Source: Clostridium paraputrificum (lineage in GTDB: Bacteria; Bacillota; Clostridia; Clostridiales; Clostridiaceae). From it: 64,000 bases of DNA. Location of the stretch: contig NZ_UAWH01000005.1 in the NCBI RefSeq assembly GCF_900447045.1, positions 496,001 to 560,000 of the forward strand, written 5' to 3'. Position 1 is the stretch's first letter, and every line of letters starts with the position of its first letter. A program made the translations under genes and the position numbers. The notes beneath the pieces were generated by a model that saw only the letters and a list, made by a program, of their open reading frames with translations, was not told the DNA's origin and did not search any database. Below, piece after piece: positions 25,525 through 34,597 of the stretch.

Positions 25525-26755
25525 GAATATTTTTGAAGAGGAAAAAAGAAATTATGAGAATATAGAAATCCCTGAAGAATTAAACTTTAGAGTTAAAAAA
25601 GCTATAATTATAGGGAAAAAGGAAAGATTGAAAAAACGTATATACAATGTAGGAAAAAGTGTGGCTGCATTATTTATAATTTTCGTTGCAAGTGTAAATA
25701 TATCAGCTACAGCAGCAGAAGCATTCAGTTCAATACCAGGATTTAAAAAGTTAGTGGAATTAGTTAGATTCAATGGTGGTGATGATGGTTTTGAAAATGC
25801 TGTGGAGTTTGGATTGGTTCAAAGTATTAATTATTCTGAAGAAAAGAATGGTATTAAATTTAAATTAAATAGTTTATCAGGAGATTATAAAAGGCTTTGG
25901 ATCAATTATGAAATTGAAGATATAGATAAGTATGATGTTGATATAATGGTAAAACCTGATTATCCTATATCAAAGCAACTGTCAGTGGCTCAAGGAATTT
26001 TTAATATAAATGATAATTATTTTGAAACTACATTTAATGAGTTTCCATATGAAATAACATTTGAATTCAGGGTATACAAAAAAGGAGAAGGTGGATATTT
26101 AACAAGTTATGAGCCTATTTCAACATTTATAGTGCCAGTAAAGTTAGATGAAGCTTTCAATGTAGACATTAAAGAGTTTGATAGCAAAGCAGAACCATTA
26201 AAATTAGATGTTGGAACTATAAAATTTGTAAAGTTTGAAATAAGTAAAACTAGAACAGTTCTTAAATTTAAGTTTAATAGTAATTATTATGATAGTCTTA
26301 TGTTCTTGCAGTGTAAAATAATTGATAAAGATAATAAGGTGTACGTGACAAGTAGTGTATCTATGAATAGTGAAATTCAATATGGTTATATGGAGTTCAA
26401 TGGTGAAATTCCTTTTGATAAAAAGGAATTAATTATGAAGTTTGATGAAATTTATGTTCATCCAAAAGAAAAAGTAAAATTAAAGGTAGATATAAATAAT
26501 AAAACAATAGATGAAAATTCATTTGGAATAGAAGTGGATAGCATTGATGGAAGTTATGTAATACTTAGAAGCAAAGTTGTAGAAGACTTTTCTATAGTGA
26601 GAGAAATTGAAGATGGTATAAGTGTTAATGGCGGGAATAAAGAGGGTGACTATGTTTATAATAATATAAGTATTTATGAAGCTAAAGAAGGTTTTGAAAT
26701 ATATAGTGTAATCTTTAAAGATGAAAGAGAAGTGAAATTAAAAATTAGTGAATGA
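25517..26755 (+). CDS. DUF4179 membrane protein, likely anti-sigma factor
   Basis: 412 residues. A charged cytoplasmic N terminus (about 1-45, EIPEELNFRVKKAIIIGKKER) is followed by one transmembrane helix (VAALFIIFVASVNISATAAEAF) and SSIPGFKKLVELVRFNGG, the DUF4179 signature; the rest is a large beta-rich extracytoplasmic region. The position overlapping an ECF sigma gene and this topology fit an anti-sigma factor that holds the sigma until an envelope signal arrives. That role is inferred. RBS AAGGAGGG precedes the ATG and a terminator follows. Confidence 0.78.
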   Translation: MSKNIFEEEKRNYENIEIPEELNFRVKKAIIIGKKERLKKRIYNVGKSVAALFIIFVASVNISATAAEAFSSIPGFKKLVELVRFNGGDDGFENAVEFGLVQSINYSEEKNGIKFKLNSLSGDYKRLWINYEIEDIDKYDVDIMVKPDYPISKQLSVAQGIFNINDNYFETTFNEFPYEITFEFRVYKKGEGGYLTSYEPISTFIVPVKLDEAFNVDIKEFDSKAEPLKLDVGTIKFVKFEISKTRTVLKFKFNSNYYDSLMFLQCKIIDKDNKVYVTSSVSMNSEIQYGYMEFNGEIPFDKKELIMKFDEIYVHPKEKVKLKVDINNKTIDENSFGIEVDSIDGSYVILRSKVVEDFSIVREIEDGISVNGGNKEGDYVYNNISIYEAKEGFEIYSVIFKDEREVKLKISE

Positions 26756-26785
26756 AGAAGCTGCGAAAGCAGTTTCTTTTATTTT
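26755..26785 (+). terminator. Terminator after the sigma/anti-sigma operon
   Basis: A 10-bp stem (AAGAAGCTGC/GCAGTTTCTT) capped by a GAAA tetraloop, followed by TTATTTTTAT; the left arm touches the stop codon. Confidence 0.85.
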
Positions 26786-27171
26786 TATGAAGAAAAGAAT
26801 GTAAGAACTTTTAAAGGTAAGAAGATAAGGAGTAAATAAATCGTCAGTGGAGGGATGAGAGTTCTATTCTTTATTTTGTATAGTCATTAATACATTAAGA
26901 TGTATAAGTACTATACATTATAAAAACAATATTAATAATAAAAATAATATTATTTTTATAAATAAGATATCTTATAAAAGAATTTTTCTAAGAGAAATTC
27001 TTTTATGTCATAAAAATATAAGAACTTAAGAACTTTACAATATATAAATATGCTAAAACAATTCGAGAAAGAAGCAATAGTCTTTTGATAAGAAAGAGAA
27101 GCTTATGGAATTAGAAGTTTTCTGAAAGAAAATTATATTTAACTTTATTATTCTAATTATCTTGATTAACT
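26786..27171. other. 386-bp AT-rich intergenic region with two inverted repeats
   Basis: No coding region is supported. A nested hairpin at 26877-26917 (outer TGTATAGT/ACTATACA, inner TACAT/ATGTA) and a longer one at 26974-27006 (ATAAAAGAATTT and complement) are visible, plus a tandem AAGAACTT near 27018. Their function is unknown. Confidence 0.45.
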
Positions 27172-27200
27172 AAAAAAGCTTTGCATCAGCAAAGCTTTTT
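27172..27200 (-). terminator. Terminator of the FtsH-like gene
   Basis: A 12-bp perfect stem (AAAAAGCTTTGC and complement) with a 4-base loop; it includes the stop codon and ends in a minus-strand T run. Confidence 0.85.
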
Positions 27201-28931
27201 CCAAATATCTATTTCTTCTTTCTTTAAGGTTTCTTTTTCTAAAAGTTCAATAGAGAACTTCTCTAATAATTCTTTATTATTATTTAGAAGTTTTAAAGTG
27301 TCATCATATAAAGAGTTAATTAAATCCTTACATTCTTCTATAACCTTTGTGCTATATCCAGATGCCATTGATCCTAAGGAAGAAAGTTTTAATAAGCCCA
27401 AGGTTTCTCCCATTCCATATTCACTAATCATTCCCATAGCAATGTTAGTAGCGTTGTTTAAATCACTAGAAGCACCAGTTGTTATTTTTTCTTTTCCAAA
27501 GATAATTTCTTCAGCAGCACGCCCACCAAGCATAACCATTATCTTTTTCTTTAAATAATCAGCTCTTTGGTAATTAGTATCTTCTGGTATAGTTAATGTG
27601 TATCCTCCAGCACCTTTAGTAGTTGGAATTATGGATATCTTTGAAACCTCATCTTCAGGTAATAATAATAATGATGTTAAAGCATGTCCAACTTCGTGGT
27701 AAGAAGTAAGTAATAGATCAGATGCTTTTAAGTGTGATCTCTCAAGTTTTTCATGTCCTGCTAGAACTATTGAATATGCTTTATCTATATGAGTTTCAGT
27801 TATACACTCAGAATTATCCTTAGCAGCAAGTATTGCAGCTTCATTAATTAAATTTTCTAGCTTAGCACCAGAAAAATAAGATGTCTTCTTTGCAATATCT
27901 TTAATGTTTAAATCAATATGAGGCTTATTGCTTAAATGAAGATTTATTATTTTTTCTCTTGCAGAAACATCTGGGAGAGCTACTTCTATATGCCTATCAA
28001 ATCTACCAGGTCTAAGTAAAGCTTGGTCTAAAATATCTAATCTATTTGTAGCTGCCATTACAATTACACCTTCACTTTCTCCAAAGCCAGACATTTCTGT
28101 TAATAGAGCATTAAGGGTTTGATCCCTTTCATCATTTCCGCCAGCAGTTTTACCACCATCTCTATTTTTACCTATAGCATCTATCTCGTCTATAAAGATT
28201 ACTGCTTTTCCGTGACTTCTTGCTTTTTTAAATAGATTTCTAATTCTAGCGGCACCAACACCCACATATACTTGCACAAAGTCTGATCCGCTTAAAGCAT
28301 AGAAAGGTACTTTAGCTTCACCAGCAACAGCCTTAGCAAGAAGAGTTTTTCCTGTACCAGGATCACCATAAAGAATAACCCCTTTAGGCATTCTTGCACC
28401 ATAACTTTTATATTTTTCAGGATTAGATAGAAAATCAACTATTTCCTTTAAACTTTCCTTTGCCTCCTCATTTCCAGCAACATCTTTAAAGCTTAGAGCT
28501 TTGCTACTATCTTCACTAAAATCTGTTAACTCTATTGATGTAGCAGAGGACATTCCTTTAGATTTATTTGTACTCATAAAAACTAGTGTTATTATTGAGC
28601 CTAGCAATAAAAGACCAGCAAAGGTTTTTGTAACATTTATATTATTATTCTCATTTATAGAGATATTCTTACTTAATAGTTCTTCCTTTAAAGTAGGACT
28701 ATTAGGATTGTCAGTCTTATAGCTTGTCCCATCTTTTAAATAAATAGTCATATAGGGGTTATTGCTTAAAGCAACTTTTAATACTTGGTTTAATTCTAAA
28801 TCAGATTTAAAAGTATTATATGACTTATTATTTTTTGTATTAAAATTTACTGATGAGAAGAGTAGTATACCTAATGATAATATTGAAGTTATTATTGGAA
28901 TTATAATATAATTTTTCTTTTGTTTATTCAT
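27186..28931 (-). CDS. FtsH-like membrane AAA+ zinc metalloprotease
   Basis: 581 residues from the ATG at 28931 (RBS GGAGG). Two membrane helices (about 9-27 and 103-120) flank a short extracytoplasmic loop. The AAA+ module has Walker A GDPGTGKT (189-196), Walker B VIFIDEIDAIG (244-254) and RPGRFDRHIEV. The protease part has zinc motif HEVGH (412-416) and the third-ligand region SSDLNNATNIAMGMISEYG. It degrades membrane or regulatory proteins. It is shorter than usual FtsH (about 640), its pore loop reads FVQVYVG instead of FVEMFVG, and it is not beside tilS/hpt, so it may be a second, divergent FtsH paralogue. Confidence 0.85.
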   Translation of the reverse strand: MNKQKKNYIIIPIITSILSLGILLFSSVNFNTKNNKSYNTFKSDLELNQVLKVALSNNPYMTIYLKDGTSYKTDNPNSPTLKEELLSKNISINENNNINVTKTFAGLLLLGSIITLVFMSTNKSKGMSSATSIELTDFSEDSSKALSFKDVAGNEEAKESLKEIVDFLSNPEKYKSYGARMPKGVILYGDPGTGKTLLAKAVAGEAKVPFYALSGSDFVQVYVGVGAARIRNLFKKARSHGKAVIFIDEIDAIGKNRDGGKTAGGNDERDQTLNALLTEMSGFGESEGVIVMAATNRLDILDQALLRPGRFDRHIEVALPDVSAREKIINLHLSNKPHIDLNIKDIAKKTSYFSGAKLENLINEAAILAAKDNSECITETHIDKAYSIVLAGHEKLERSHLKASDLLLTSYHEVGHALTSLLLLPEDEVSKISIIPTTKGAGGYTLTIPEDTNYQRADYLKKKIMVMLGGRAAEEIIFGKEKITTGASSDLNNATNIAMGMISEYGMGETLGLLKLSSLGSMASGYSTKVIEECKDLINSLYDDTLKLLNNNKELLEKFSIELLEKETLKKEEIDIWKKLC

Positions 28932-29111
28932 TGGGTACCTCCAAAATATATTTATACTACTATTATAAATATTTTGAATATTATGTCTAATTAAAATCAT
29001 AACATTTACCAATGTAAGTTATGGTATGTATTAAAGAAGGAAAGTTATTTTACAACTGATGAAATAAAGGGTAAAATATAAAAAGATTAGTAATATTGGA
29101 GGAAATACTAT

Positions 29112-30065
29112 ATGAAAATTTCAGGTGTACAAGCCCAATTGATTGGATCAGATATACTTAGTATAATTAATGAGTTTGTTAAGGTTGATGGATTAGAATT
29201 AAAGGAAGTAACAATAGATAATGCTATTAATATAAAAGGAACTTTTAAAAAAGGGGTTTCTATTGATTTTGCAGGACAGTTAACAATAGAAAAGGTAGAA
29301 AATTCAATAGTTACTGCTAAATTTTCAAAGTTAAAACTTATGAAATTGGGATTCTTTAGGCCTATAAGAAGTTTAGCGTTAAAAATAGGATTAGGACAAT
29401 TAAAGATAATTGGAATAGATGCAACAAAAGATAGAGTTATACTAGATATTAAAAAGTTGCTTAAGGATATTCCGTATGTAGATATAGATTTAAAAGCACT
29501 TTATATAAAAGGACAAGCGCTTCATGCAGAAGTAGAGAATATAAATATATCTTTAATGGGTAATATTATTAAAGTAGAAGAACCAGAAGTAATTACAGAA
29601 TATGCGGATGAGGTTGAAGAACCTGTAAATAAGGTGGCTGATTACTATACTTTAGGTAGAGACAAACTTCAGGAAAAGTTACCTGATGGAGCAAAGAAGA
29701 TTTCAGATTATATATTTGTAGTTCCTGATATTGTTGCATTAATTTGCAGAATGCTTAAAGATAGTAGGGTACCAATAAAAACAAAGTTAGTTGTTTCTGC
29801 ATCTTTAGCTTATGTAATTTTTCCTACAGATTTAATACCTGATAAAATACCTTTTATAGGAAAGATAGATGAAATTGCAGTTGTATTTTTTGCTTTAAAT
29901 AGAATAGCAACAGATGTTCCAACAAAGGTTATTCTAGAAAATTGGGCAGGTAAGGATGAACTTGTTTTAGTGCTTAAAAATGGTCTAGAATATGTTACTA
30001 ACTTTACTGGTGCAAAGAATGTAGAAAAGCTTTATAATGTGGTAGAAGAATTAAGTACGTTATAG
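29112..30065 (+). CDS. YkvA (DUF1232) protein with a lipid-binding-like N-terminal domain
   Basis: 317 residues. The first 160 form a repetitive beta-rich domain (LKEVTIDNAINIKGTFKKGVSIDFAGQLTIEKVENSIVTAKFSKLKL ... LHAEVENINISLMGNIIKV) that looks like a SMP/DUF2993-type lipid-binding fold; this is a weak call. The C-terminal third holds DUF1232 (about 215-265): SRVPIKTKLVVSASLAYVIFPTDLIPDKIPFIGKIDEIAVVFFAL. DUF1232 is a short hydrophobic unit of unknown role. RBS TTGGAGG precedes the ATG. The RNase H gene follows 14 bp later, so they are cotranscribed. Confidence 0.72.
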   Translation: MKISGVQAQLIGSDILSIINEFVKVDGLELKEVTIDNAINIKGTFKKGVSIDFAGQLTIEKVENSIVTAKFSKLKLMKLGFFRPIRSLALKIGLGQLKIIGIDATKDRVILDIKKLLKDIPYVDIDLKALYIKGQALHAEVENINISLMGNIIKVEEPEVITEYADEVEEPVNKVADYYTLGRDKLQEKLPDGAKKISDYIFVVPDIVALICRMLKDSRVPIKTKLVVSASLAYVIFPTDLIPDKIPFIGKIDEIAVVFFALNRIATDVPTKVILENWAGKDELVLVLKNGLEYVTNFTGAKNVEKLYNVVEELSTL

Positions 30066-30079
30066 AAAGGAATAATACT

Positions 30080-30724
30080 ATGTCAAAATATTATTCAATA
30101 TATAGAGGTAAGTCTGGAATTCCAATGATAGTTAGAACATGGGATGAATGTAAAGAAGAAGTAATAGGATGTAAGGGAGCAATATATAAAAGTTTTAAAA
30201 GTGAAAAGGAAGCAATAGACTTTTTAGCTTTAAATTCTGAAGGAAAGCCTAAAACAGTAAAGAATAAAAATAAGGCGGAAGTTGATTCAGATATAGATAA
30301 TTCAGGACTTGTTGTTTATGTAGATGGTAGTTTCTCTTTAGAAAAAGAGAATTATTCTTATGGATTTATAGCTATCGATAATGGAGAAGAAGTTTTTGAA
30401 GATTGTGGAGTTGGGGAAGATAAAGACTCTGTTTCATTAAGAAATGTTGCAGGGGAAGTTTTAGGTTCTTTAAAAGCTACAGAGTTTGCTATAAATAAAG
30501 GATATGAAAAAGTTACTATAGTATATGATTATAAAGGTGTAGAATGTTGGGCCTTAGGCACTTGGAAAAGAAATAAAGAATTAACACAAGCTTATCATGA
30601 AAAGATGCAAAATAATATGAAAAAGATTGATATAAAATTTGTTAAGGTAAAGGGGCACAGTGGTGATAAGTACAATGATATTGCTGATAAATTAGCTAAA
30701 AAAGCATTGGGAATTATTGCATAG
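30080..30724 (+). CDS. rnhA: Ribonuclease HI with N-terminal hybrid-binding domain
   Basis: A 214-residue RNase H that cuts RNA in RNA:DNA hybrids. The N-terminal hybrid-binding (viroplasmin-like) domain spans about 1-50 (KYYSIYRGKSGIPMIVRTWDECKEEVIGCKGAIYKSF). The catalytic domain starts at about 76 with VVYVDGSF (Asp82), then a Glu in the AGEVLGSLKATEFA helix, Asp in VYDYKG and KGHSGDKYNDIADKLAKKA with the last Asp. This domain order matches eukaryotic RNase H1 and Gram-positive RNase HI. RBS AGAAAGGAAT precedes the ATG. Confidence 0.9.
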   Translation: MSKYYSIYRGKSGIPMIVRTWDECKEEVIGCKGAIYKSFKSEKEAIDFLALNSEGKPKTVKNKNKAEVDSDIDNSGLVVYVDGSFSLEKENYSYGFIAIDNGEEVFEDCGVGEDKDSVSLRNVAGEVLGSLKATEFAINKGYEKVTIVYDYKGVECWALGTWKRNKELTQAYHEKMQNNMKKIDIKFVKVKGHSGDKYNDIADKLAKKALGIIA

Positions 30725-30792
30725 GTTAAAATATACTAAAGTACACACTCTATATTATGAGAAATATTATTTTATTAAAGAGGTGTGTACAT

Positions 30793-30966
30793 ATGGGAAG
30801 ATATATTAGTGGAATGGTAGCTGGATTAGCTGTTGGAGCAACTATAGGAATGATAGTAATGCCTCAACTAGATAGAAAAACTCAAAAAAAAATTAAAAAA
30901 GCAGGATGTAAGTTATTAGATTTTGCTGAAGATTCCTATGGGGATATAATAGATTTCATTAATTAA
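30793..30966 (+). CDS. Small glycine-rich membrane protein (YtxH-like)
   Basis: 57 residues from the ATG at 30793 (RBS GAGGTG); the longer frame upstream has no RBS. A glycine-rich hydrophobic segment (YISGMVAGLAVGATIGMIVMPQLDR) is followed by a basic stretch (KTQKKIKKAGCKLLD), as in YtxH general-stress proteins. The function is unknown. A strong terminator follows. Confidence 0.7.
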   Translation: MGRYISGMVAGLAVGATIGMIVMPQLDRKTQKKIKKAGCKLLDFAEDSYGDIIDFIN

Positions 30967-30977
30967 TAATATGAGAA

Positions 30978-31007
30978 AGAGAAGTTGATTTACAACTTCT
31001 CTTTTTT
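30978..31007 (+). terminator. Terminator at the insertion point of the group II intron
   Basis: A 10-bp stem (AGAGAAGTTG and complement) with a short loop, followed by TTTTTT. The intron begins three bases after the T run. Confidence 0.9.
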
Positions 31008-31009
31008 AT

Positions 31010-32820
31010 GTACGCCCAGCATGGATGTACACTAATCGGTGAAAGTCCGTAACGGGGACTGATAGTGCCAACTGTATAGCTTAAGACAAGGGTGCCTATC
31101 GTGAGGTAGAATCTGAAGGAAGTCGGCGGCAAACCTTTGGTCTGAGGAACACGAATCACATGAGGCTTAATTTAGTGGGTAAGCTTGCCTAACAAAGCAA
31201 AGCCCAATAACTATCCGAAAACTAATTAAGTAAATGTGGCAGATAGATGAATGGAAAGTGTACGTTTTTACCTGGGGAGGTCTGATAATACATCAATAAG
31301 TAGATGAAATTTCGAAATTGATAACCTATATAGTGATGTATAGCTGAATTATCAGAAGTCAGTAGACGGCATAGTACTTTCTCTAATCGCGATAGCAAAG
31401 GGAAGGACTGAACATTAGAAGGTTTACAACTTTGATAAATCTAAGAATTATGGAGAGTGCAGAAATTTCCATAAGGAATCTGACTGTGGAGGTAGAAATG
31501 GAAGTTCAAGATAAACAGAAGGCGCAGAGTAAAACTGTAGATTTATTAAATAGAGAAAGCGTAAAAGATGAGTTATTTGATGCTAATAGGTTACTTGAAG
31601 ATGTGCTTGAAAGAAATAATATGCTTAAAGCAATGTATAGAGTAATTATAAATAAAGGTAGTTATGGAATTGATGGTATGAAAGCCGATGAACTTTGAGA
31701 GCATGTCAAAAAGACTTGGGTTACAGTTAAAGCTAAACTGCTAGAGGGAAAATATAATCCATCTCCAGTAAGGAGAGTAGAAATTCCAAAGCCTGATGGA
31801 GGAGTAAGATTACTTGGAATACCAACAGTACAGGATAGAATGATTCAACAAGCTATTGCCCAAATACTTAGTAAATTATACGAGCCTACTTTCTCTGAAA
31901 GTAGTTTCGGATTCAGATCTAATAGAGGTGCAAAGAATGCTATTAAACAATCAGAAACATATATAAATCAAGGATATAAATGGGTTGTAGATATGGAATT
32001 AGAAAAATTCTTTGATAAAGTGAACCATAACATACTAATGGGGAAACTTGAAAAGAAAATTAAAGATAAAAGACTTCTGAAACTTATAAGAAAATATCTA
32101 GAAAGTGGAGTTCTTATAAATGGAATTAAAGTATCAAGTGAAGAAGGAACGGCACAAGGTGGGCCACTTAGCCCATTGTTAGCAATTATAATTTTAGACG
32201 ATGTTGGTAAGGAACTTGAGAAAAGAGGGCATAAGTTTTGTAGATATGCCGATGATTGCAATATATATGTCAAGAGTAAAAGAGCAGGTTTGAGGGTAAT
32301 GGATTCTATAACAAGAATCATTGAAAATGAACGTAAATTAAAAGTAAATAAAGATAAGAGTGCAGTTGATGTTGTAAGTAAAAGAAAGTTTTTAGGGTTT
32401 TCATTTTATTTCATTAAAGGTGTAGCCAAAATAAGAATACATGAGAAATGAATTAAAATATTCAAAGAGAAGGTAAAATCCATAACTAATAGAAACAGAG
32501 GAATCTCTATGGATTTAAGATTACTTAAATTAAATGCTTCTATTAAAGGATGGATTAATTATTTTGGAATAGCTAACGCTAAGCGGAAGCTGTTGGAACT
32601 AGATATAGAAATTTAGTGAAATTAGGAATCGATAACTGGAAGGCATGGGAATATGCCAATATAAGAAAAGACCACTGGAAAATCTCCGGTAGCCCAATTC
32701 TAAGTAAATCGCTTCATAATAAATATCCATTAAATTCTAGTGAACCGCCGTATACCGAACGGTACGTATGGTGGTGTGAGAGGATACTGAATAAAATAAT
32801 TATTTAGTTCCTACTCGATT
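31010..32820 (+). mobile_element. Degenerate group II intron with RT pseudogene
   Basis: The RNA scaffold is recognisable: a 5' end GTACGCCCAGCATGG (intact members usually begin GTGCGCCCAGC), domain I with GGTGAAAGTCCG, GGAAGTCGGCGGCAAACC and AACACGAATCACATGAGGCTTA, then GTTTTTACCTGGGGAGG. At the 3' end domain V (32742-32777) keeps its stem with a GAAC tip loop, and domain VI (about 32783-32805) folds as ACTGAATAA/TTATTTAGT before CTACTCGATT. The internal RT gene is broken. Insertion lies immediately after a terminator hairpin. The exact ends are inferred from memory of related introns. Confidence 0.88.
31498..32807 (+). pseudogene. Group II intron reverse transcriptase/maturase, inactivated
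   Basis: The frame opens at the ATG at 31498 (RBS GTGGAGG) and reads the RT/maturase pattern: RESVKDELFDANRLLEDVLERNNML, GIDGMKADEL, VRRVEIPKPDGGVRLLGIPTVQDR, FGFRSNRGAKNAI, the YADD active site (RYADDCNIYVKS) and the X domain (GWINYFGIA). It is broken in three places: in-frame TGA at 31696 (probably CGA originally), TGA at 32449, and a deletion with frameshift near 32604 that joins LELD to RNLVKLGIDNWKAWEYA, losing the roughly 20 residues usual between them. It cannot make full-length maturase. No endonuclease domain is seen. Confidence 0.88.
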
Positions 32821-33195
32821 GTCTAGGAAAGTAAGAAATTTCGATTTGCTATAAATCAAAGGTATTATCACATCTTAATATTAAAAATTATAGATAATAA
32901 TTTCCTTACTTTTAGTAGGAAGGAGATAGACGTTTATTTTTCGTGATTTGGAGCTTGCGACGGAAAGAGAAAAATAAATATCCACACTGCCTTCTTTATT
33001 GATAGAATGTTTTAAAGTTAATATAAGGATATTCGACAAAATTTTAAATGAAGCAGAGATTACCTATATATTAATAAAAGTATATATATAGTAAGAGAAA
33101 ATAGAAATATTTATATAAATTTTTAGTATTTATTAAAGAAGTAGCAAATAAAATAAGAAAAAAACCCTAATAAAGTTACAAGTTGTTGTTTTCTT
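32821..33195. other. 375-bp intergenic region after the intron, structured but non-coding
   Basis: No supported CDS. It contains near-complementary segments GGAAAGTAAGAAATT (about 32826-32840) and AATTTCCTTACTTTT (about 32899-32913), and a 10-bp stem TTTATTTTTC/GAAAAATAAA (32933-32942 with 32969-32978) enclosing GATTTGGAGCTTGCGACGG. This may be the continuation of the pre-insertion sequence or an independent structured element. Confidence 0.4.
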
Positions 33196-33215
33196 TTGCA
33201 AATTTATGGTATAAT
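33186..33215 (+). promoter_or_regulatory. Probable sigma-A promoter of the HTH-TPR regulator pair
   Basis: TTGTTT at 33186-33191 and a perfect TATAAT at 33210-33215 are separated by 18 bp, about 60 bp upstream of the first regulator's ATG. Confidence 0.55.
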
Positions 33216-33276
33216 TTATGTAAAATTGATTTATTTATATCGTGATATCAATACTATTAAAAAGGAAGAGTGCAAT

Positions 33277-34575
33277 ATGGAAATTCTATCGTTAGGGGAA
33301 AAAATTAAAAGAAGAAGAAAAGAATTGAATATGACTTTAAAAGATTTAGCAAAAGATAGAATTACTCCGGGGCAAATAAGTCTTGTAGAGTCTGGTCGTT
33401 CTAATCCTTCTATGGACTTATTAGAGTATTTAGCTAATAGCTTGAATACTACAGTGGAGTATTTGATGGAGTCGGAAGAGAGTCAAGCTGAAAAAATATG
33501 TACATATTATGAGCAAGTTGCAGAGTCGTATATTTTAAGTGGAGATTATGTTACAGGGGAAAAATATATTGAGAATGCTCTGTATTATGCAGAAAGGTAT
33601 AATTTAGAATACAGAAAAGCTAGAATATTATTCTTAAGAGCAGAAATTCATATTTCAAAGGGTGAGCTTGCAGTTGCACAGCAGTTCTTTTTATCATCTA
33701 ATGTAATTTTTATAAAAAACAATGAATATGAAGAGATAGTTAAAACATTTTTAAAGTTAGGAAAAATTACTTTAGAGTTAAATGCATATCATTCTGCTAA
33801 TAGTTATTTAAAGCAAGCAGAAAAGGTATATTTAGATAATAATATAGGTAATGATTTCTTATTGGGAGAAGTATATTACAATATGTCAAAAACTTACTAT
33901 ATTATTGAAGACTTACAAAAAGCAATGGATTATGCTTTTTTAGCAAAAGAAAAGTTTGATCAAATTCACAATAAAAAAGAGTACGCAAAAACACTTCTAC
34001 TTTTATCAGAAGAATATAATAGAAGAGGTGATTTAAACAATGCTATAAAGTATTCCACAAAAACATTAGAGGTATATCATGAAATAAATGATCTTAAAAG
34101 TGTTTCTGATATAGAAAATAACCTAGGAAAATTATTTTATAACTTTGAAAATATTGAAGAATCTTTCAAGCACTATGAAATGGCTAGAGAAATTAGAACT
34201 AGAAATAATGATGACAGCTTAATAGAGACATTAATTAACATATGTAAAAATTATCTTAAGATAAAAGAAATAGATAAATGTGAAAAGCAATTAGAAGAAA
34301 TATATCACATATTAAAAGATGATGATATAGATGGACGCATCGAATGCAACTTAATAAAATACAGAGTTTATACAATAAAAGATGAACTTAGCGAAGCTGA
34401 AGATGTTTTAGTTAATACGTACAAGCTTTCTAAAAATACAGATAAATTAAGAAAAGCAGGAGAGTTAGCAATAATGGTTGGGAAATTCTATATAGATCAT
34501 AAGAATGATACTCAAGCAGCTAAATATCTTGATGAAGGGGTTAGCATATTTAAAGAATTAGGTATATTACAAAAC
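33277..34575 (+). CDS. HTH (XRE) transcriptional regulator with TPR repeats, first of a tandem pair
   Basis: About 433 residues from the ATG at 33277 (RBS AAAGGAAGAG). The XRE helix-turn-helix covers about 4-60 (LGEKIKRRRKELNMTLKDLAKDRITPGQISLVESGRSNPSMDLLEYLANSL). The remainder is helical TPR-like repeats (YVTGEKYIENALYYAERYNL, YHSANSYLKQAEKVYLDNN, NNAIKYSTKTLEVYHEINDL). This layout matches RRNPP/PlcR-type peptide-responsive regulators and other HTH-TPR proteins. A paralogue with the same N terminus follows 20 bp later. No short peptide gene is obvious nearby, so peptide sensing is only a possibility. Confidence 0.78.
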
Positions 34576-34597
34576 TAATATTAAATGGGTGATTAAG

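Noticed and set aside
30959..31159. 66-residue open frame antisense to the group II intron 5' end
   Set aside because: Antisense to conserved ribozyme domain I, with no RBS.
32821..33276. Short signal-peptide gene for the HTH-TPR regulators
   Set aside because: Only very short frames such as MKQRLPIY are present, with no RBS or secretion signal.
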